64,000 bases of DNA from Chrysoperla carnea (lineage: Eukaryota > Arthropoda > Insecta > Neuroptera > Chrysopidae), in assembly GCF_905475395.1 (NCBI RefSeq), contig NC_058342.1, positions 15,224,640 through 15,288,639 of the forward strand, in the 5' to 3' direction. Within the stretch, counting starts at the first letter, position 1. Each line of letters starts with the position of its first letter. Shown in pieces: positions 59,469 to 64,000 of this stretch. The notes below the pieces were generated by a model. That model was given only the letters and a program-made list of their open reading frames with translations, made no database searches and had not been told where the DNA came from. Both the position numbers and the translations under genes were made by a program.

Positions 59469-59997
59469 GTAAGTTTTCACGATGTGAGAAAATTTTTTGT
59501 AGGCGTTGAAATAAATTCCAATTTTTTTTTATTTAGTACAATTCATTTTATTCAAATTGATCGAAATTTTTTAAATTAATCGAGTAGTTTTAGTGAAAAT
59601 TGTTGCCTTATGTCGTAGCTTAGATCATTTTTATCCTTGACAAGATCTGTTTATTTCATTACATGCCCTAATATAGAAATTTTTCATCTTGTGTGAATAT
59701 TTTGTAATAATTTATAAATAGAAATTTCAAAAATTCGTGGATAAATTTTTTCTTGGTACACGAATTTTTCAACTGTTTTTTTTTTCGTTGCTAACACAAT
59801 TCTTTCATCTTGGAGAATTAATTAAGGTACAATCACCTTTTTTTTTTTGCTTGATTAATACTGGAATATTCCTTAAAAGGTGTTTGATATTGGACTAACC
59901 CCACACTAACCCACAATTTTATTACAACCTACGCTTTTGGTAACCGATTTAGGAAGTGACATTCTAAAATTTTTTTGGTTTTTTTGTTTTGTTATAG
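59469..59997 (+). other. DnaJ-1: 5' UTR intron of DnaJ-1
   Basis: A strong AGAG|GTAAGT donor at 59469 and a pyrimidine-rich acceptor (TTTTTTTGTTTTGTTATAG) ending at 59997 flank 529 bases. The acceptor touches the start codon, so the leader must come from an upstream exon ending at 59468. Confidence 0.7.
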
Positions 59998-60244
59998 ATG
60001 GGTAAAAATTATTACAATATTTTGGGGATACAGAAGGGTGCTTCTGACGATGACATCAAAAAGGCATATCGTAAATTAGCACTGAAATATCATCCAGATA
60101 AAAATAAAGCACCTGGTGCAGAAGAACGATTTAAGGAGATTGCGGAAGCGTATGAAGTACTCAGTGACAAGAAGAAACGGGATATTTACGATTCGTATGG
60201 CGAGGAAGGCTTGAAAGGTGGTGCTCAAAGTGGAACTTCTCAAG
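59998..60244 (+). CDS. DnaJ-1: DnaJ-1 coding exon 1 (J domain)
   Basis: The exon encodes residues 1-82 plus one base of codon 83. The start ATG comes directly after a splice acceptor (TTTTGTTATAG), so the coding sequence begins at the first base of this exon. Reading on past the donor meets a stop within about 40 bases. Confidence 0.95.
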
Positions 60245-61965
60245 GTATGTATTTTACAAGTTTTATTTTTTCAAGGTTGTGAGAAACTTTGTGCCCATCT
60301 GTGATAAAAAGTGTTTTAGTTGTGAAGAAAATTCGGAAAGTTTGTTTATCGCGTCAAATTCGATTAAATTTCTTGGTTCAATTTCCTGTAGATCTGTGTC
60401 TATGTGGCAATTTCACGTTGAATTTTAAAAATTTAATTCTGACAGAATTGACGAAGGTTTCAAAGCCAAGGATTAATAATCTACATGCGCCTTACCCTCT
60501 TTTAAGAACGGGTCCATTGCAGTAGCATGTATTAAAAACTCATTGACCCCTCTTCAATTAAGTTGATATTTCCTTTTTAACAGGGTTCATTACTTTCCCG
60601 ATATTTATTTTCATTACTTCATCCAGGCAAAGAAAATGTTAACAAATATGTTTACCAAAGATTGAAGTGTGGCCGATCAGTTATTTGTAAGGTTAGGTTA
60701 TATTGGCTGTCTACGAAGGATACATTTAGACACACTTTACATATAATTATTTGTTAGATGAATCCGTTTCCTTTTTTTTTGTGCAATTTGGGTCGAACCG
60801 TGTATGATTTTCCGATGGGCCGTTTTCTGCCATTCCGCTCCTGAAAACCTTATTTAAAATATCAGCGTTGAAATATCGTGGTTAGAACGTCTTAGAATTT
60901 GACTAATTCCATACCTGCCTTCGCCAATTCGCCCCACTATTGCCTGACGTTTTGTACGGCCATTCATTTTATTTGCACAATTAAATATTTCGTAATATAC
61001 GATTTATTTTAAAGAAATTTTATCGTAACTCAATTCAAAACGGGTAAATCTGAACCACAGTTATTTCTCAGTATCTCGATTTGGCTATCTTGCTTGATAT
61101 AAGTTCTAGTTATATTTCGAAATACCTAAAATTTCGTTTTCTTTTTTTTTCAGGAGGAAATCAAAACTTCTCATATACGTTCCATGGCGATCCTCGTGCA
61201 ACATTTGCTCAATTCTTCGGTTCATCATCACCATTTTCAACATTCTTCGATTTTGGTAACACACCTGGAACACGAATCTTTGGTTTCGACGAGGATCAAA
61301 TGGATCATGACATAGATCCATTTGCCACATTAAATATGGGACCAGCGCGACCGGGCAATGCTTTCCGTAGCCATTCATTCAACATCCATAACAACGCGAA
61401 TCGTGGTAAAGATAAAGCTCAAGATCCACCAATAGAACACGATTTATACGTCAGCTTAGAGGATATCGCAAAAGGTTGTGTGAAAAAAATGAAAATCTCA
61501 AGGCGTGTCTTACAACCAGACGGCTCAACCAAAAAAGAAGACAAAGTATTAACGATCACAGTGAAACCAGGATGGAAGGCCGGTACAAGAATTACGTTCC
61601 AAAAGGAAGGAGATCAATCACGGCATAAGATTCCAGCAGACATAGTTTTCACAATTCGAGATAAACCACATCCACTATTCAAACGGGAAGGTAGCGATTT
61701 ACGATACACCGCAAGTATATCACTGAAACAGGCACTTTGTGGCACAGTCGTAGTCGTTCCCACAATGAGTGGTGATCAAGTCACAATCAATTTCCAAAAT
61801 GAAATAGTGAAACCAACAACTGTGAAGCGCTTACAAGGTTACGGTCTTCCATTACCGAAAGAACCCGGCATCAAAGGTGATCTTATCGTGAATTTCGATA
61901 TCAAATTTCCAGACAAAATATCAAAAACTGTTAGGGAAGTTCTATATGACACGCTACCTAATTAA
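59998..61965 (+). CDS. DnaJ-1: DnaJ-1, class B Hsp40 co-chaperone (DNAJB1/4 type)
   Basis: The spliced CDS is join(59998..60244, 61154..61965), 352 codons plus stop; the family is usually 330-350. The donor is CAAG|GTATGT and the acceptor TTTTTTCAG|GA, with a Gly codon split in phase 1. Residues 1-70 are a J domain with HPD at 32-34, the motif that stimulates Hsp70 ATPase. Residues 83-122 are a Gly/Phe-rich linker with the [10 protein letters not shown] motif typical of DNAJB1/4/5. Residues 176-350 are the two C-terminal substrate-binding domains ([35 protein letters not shown]). There is no CxxCxGxG zinc finger, so it is class B. It is expected to be cytosolic and nuclear. The upstream heat-shock element fits an inducible gene. 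Confidence 0.96.
60245..61153 (+). other. DnaJ-1 coding intron with a LINE/SINE tail fragment
   Basis: Within this 909-bp intron, 60690-60740 (AAGGTTAGGTTATATTGGCTGTCTACGAAGGATACATTTAGAC) matches the tail shared by the SINE at 20839 and the LINE at 50163. Confidence 0.65.
61154..61965 (+). CDS. DnaJ-1: DnaJ-1 coding exon 2 (Gly/Phe linker and substrate-binding domains)
   Basis: The exon completes the split Gly codon and runs to TAA. The in-frame ATG at 61081 is within the intron and is not the start, because family similarity begins only after the CAG acceptor at 61153. Confidence 0.95.
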
Positions 61966-62170
61966 TATCAAAACTTACTCCCTTTAAAAAAAAATCCCTC
62001 GAACTATTTATTATATTATTTTTTCATATTGTCATCATCTTTCGGTTAAAATGATCTTTTTTTTCTTCTTTCATATGCTCAAAATTGTTTTTTAATAATC
62101 ATGTAACTCAATTTTTTGATTTTAATATTACGTTGCCATGTTTTTTGTTTTCACCGTAATGTTAAAATTG

Positions 62171-62176
62171 AATAAA
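62171..62176 (+). terminator. Candidate poly(A) signal of DnaJ-1
   Basis: This AATAAA lies about 205 bases after the stop codon and is followed by T/G-rich sequence. It is one of several A+T-rich candidates. Confidence 0.4.
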
Positions 62177-63087
62177 AATATTTGGCTGAATAACTTTATA
62201 ATTTTTTTTTCTCTCATAATTCGCTCGCTTTTTTGTAATCTGACCCACCTCACATGACTACTCACTCCATCTTACGGATAAAAAAATTAATAAAAAGACT
62301 GGTAAAATTATTAGCTTTTAAAAAAAAATTTGGAAAATAATTTTACGAGTATGTACAGATTTTTTTTGTGGAAAAACTGTTTATTTTTGGTAGAATATTT
62401 TATGAAACGTGTTGATTACTGCAAATCTTTTTGTAATATAATGTTAAATAACTAAATTTTAAGTAAAAACAACAAAAATTATACAAAAGAAAAATCAATT
62501 TTCTTTTTTTTTTGTGTTTAATTTTATTTTTTCGAGAAAATGATGCGTACGTTGTAGTATGCGCTAAAAATTCACTGTATTTAAAAAGAAAACTATGTAT
62601 ATAATAATATATATATTAATTAATAATTAATAAAAAATTAATTAAAAATGTTCTTAAATATTTGTAAAAAAACGGAAAAGTTGTTTATTTTTACTTATCC
62701 AAAATATTTTGTCCATTTTCATTTAATAGTCGTCTATCGAACTCTAGCTCGATAGACGTATGACATAATTTTTTTTACATTGAATTTTCGTATGTGAGAA
62801 AACAATTTGTATTTCAGGGTTGTGTAAATTTGTTAAAATTAGGTAAGTATAGTTTTCTTATTAAAAAATAGTCCGAAAACATTGAGAATTTGGTTCGCTA
62901 AATTCTGAAACGAGCAGTAAAAGAACCTCAACAAGGCCTGTTAAATTTTGTAAATACGATAACTTATTTCATCCAGAAAGTTCTTAAACTTTACATTACA
63001 TTTTTCCAATTTTCATTTTTTTGCATTTTCACATATTGTTCGAAAACTTCACATTATTTCGAGACACGAGTTTTTTGATTGAATGAA

Positions 63088-63702
63088 GCGTATAATCGAG
63101 GAAATAAGACATTTGACCCGGGAAGCTGGTAGATTGTTATGGGAGTCGGTGGAATTAAATGTTTGTCTGAGTGTGCTTTTCCATTTTGCGCCCATAAAGA
63201 GGCTGTAATACGCGTTTTTTTTTTTTTTCAAATGCTGATATACCGAAAATGATGAGGTTTAATTAAAATGGTGCTGGAGTCAAAATATGCTTAGAATAAT
63301 CCAAAATATAATATCTAATGGCATTCAAATTAACTTTTTTATCGGAACTATAAAATTTCGGCGAAAATCCGCAATTTTTTCAAATATGTTTATCTCGAAA
63401 ACGGTGAGGTTAGGTAAAAAATGTCAGGGATAAAAGAATGCTTAAAATCGTCCAAAATATAAAATCCAATAGTTTTATTTAAATGTAAGATAGAAAGAAT
63501 GTTGTGTCCGGAAGTAGGGTACTTTTGTCCCACTTTATGGGGGGTAATCGAAAAAACACAAGTTCTCATGAATATGATTTTGTTGAGTACGCCGAACACT
63601 TATACAGGCAAACATTTACAACCGACTCCCATAAAAATCTGCTGCCGTAGAGTTGATTCCTGGGTCAGACCTGGGTTTTTTTCGATTTTAGTTCCTCGGT
63701 TA
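63088..63702. mobile_element. Inverted-repeat element in the 3' flank
   Basis: TTATGGGAGTCGG (63137) pairs with CCGACTCCCATAA (63622), and TTGACCCGGGAA with TTCCTGGGTCAGA. Inside, a ~95-bp direct repeat (ATGAGGTTTAATTAAAATGG.. near 63250 and GTGAGGTTAGGTAAAAAATG.. near 63402, both ending TCCAAAATATAA) occurs. Confidence 0.6.
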
Positions 63703-64000
63703 TAGTGGTGCACTGTATCATATAGTGAACTACCCGTGGTAAATGCCTGTTTGATTTTATTTAAAAAAAAAAGCCACTGACCTATTGACACACAGTTCAT
63801 TTCTCTCTTTGGGTGAAACTAAAAAGTCATTGGTTCGAGTGCAAGATTGGTCCAACGAAGCCATGGCACCATGGCCCCCACCAATTCGGATAAAATAGAA
63901 AAATTATTTGTATGTTTTTTAATTGATCCCAAATTCGATAGAAACTAAGAAAGATTTTCTAGTGTAATTATAGTTGGAACTAAAGGACAAAAATCTTAGA

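Noticed and set aside
63825..63845. RNA polymerase III B box (GGTTCGAGTGC)
   Set aside because: It departs from the consensus at the end and has no A box upstream at the right distance.

Overview
The window is nuclear DNA from an insect or a closely related arthropod, roughly 70% A+T. The evidence is spliced genes with GT-AG introns, an ariadne-2 and a DnaJ-1 homologue of arthropod type, a tRNA-derived SINE with a GGTTAGGTTA tail, and many short DNA transposons. I cannot name the order from sequence alone. Only three protein-coding genes can be supported in 64 kb. The rest is introns and intergenic DNA filled with decayed transposable elements, especially long inverted-repeat (foldback/MITE-like) elements.

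Layout. 1-6560: intergenic, with a small inverted-repeat MITE, a hAT-like element with an 8-bp target duplication, a seven-copy ~200-bp satellite array and a decayed LINE piece. 6561-23451, minus strand: ariadne-2 (ARIH2), an RBR-type E3 ubiquitin ligase; five exons give a complete 504-residue protein. Its introns hold LINE remnants, foldback elements, Helitron-like repeats, two tandem arrays, a SINE and a promoter-like block with heat-shock elements. 23452-29279: intergenic between divergent genes. 29280-37392, plus strand: a UBF/UBTF-like HMG-box RNA polymerase I factor, with one long coding exon and a 26-codon terminal exon separated by a 6-kb intron containing several inverted-repeat elements; 690 residues. 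37393-59150: about 22 kb without a gene, made of MITEs, foldback elements, a Harbinger-like element nested inside a LINE, and an RTE-like LINE pseudogene. 59154-61965, plus strand: a class B DnaJ/Hsp40 (DnaJ-1, DNAJB1/4 type) with an ideal five-unit heat-shock element, a TATA box, a non-coding first exon and two coding exons; 352 residues. 61966-64000: 3' flank and one more inverted-repeat element.

The three genes are housekeeping or stress genes with no sign of a shared pathway or operon-like link: ubiquitin ligation, rDNA transcription and protein folding. No new multi-gene system is visible. The most unusual content is among the repeats: a heat-shock-promoter-like module in an ariadne-2 intron, a SINE whose tail matches a local LINE tail, foldback elements with internal tandem subrepeats, and a MITE family that preserves a short start-codon peptide. 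Exon boundaries were set by hand from splice signals and conserved protein alignment from memory of the families; element edges are approximate unless a target duplication is stated.
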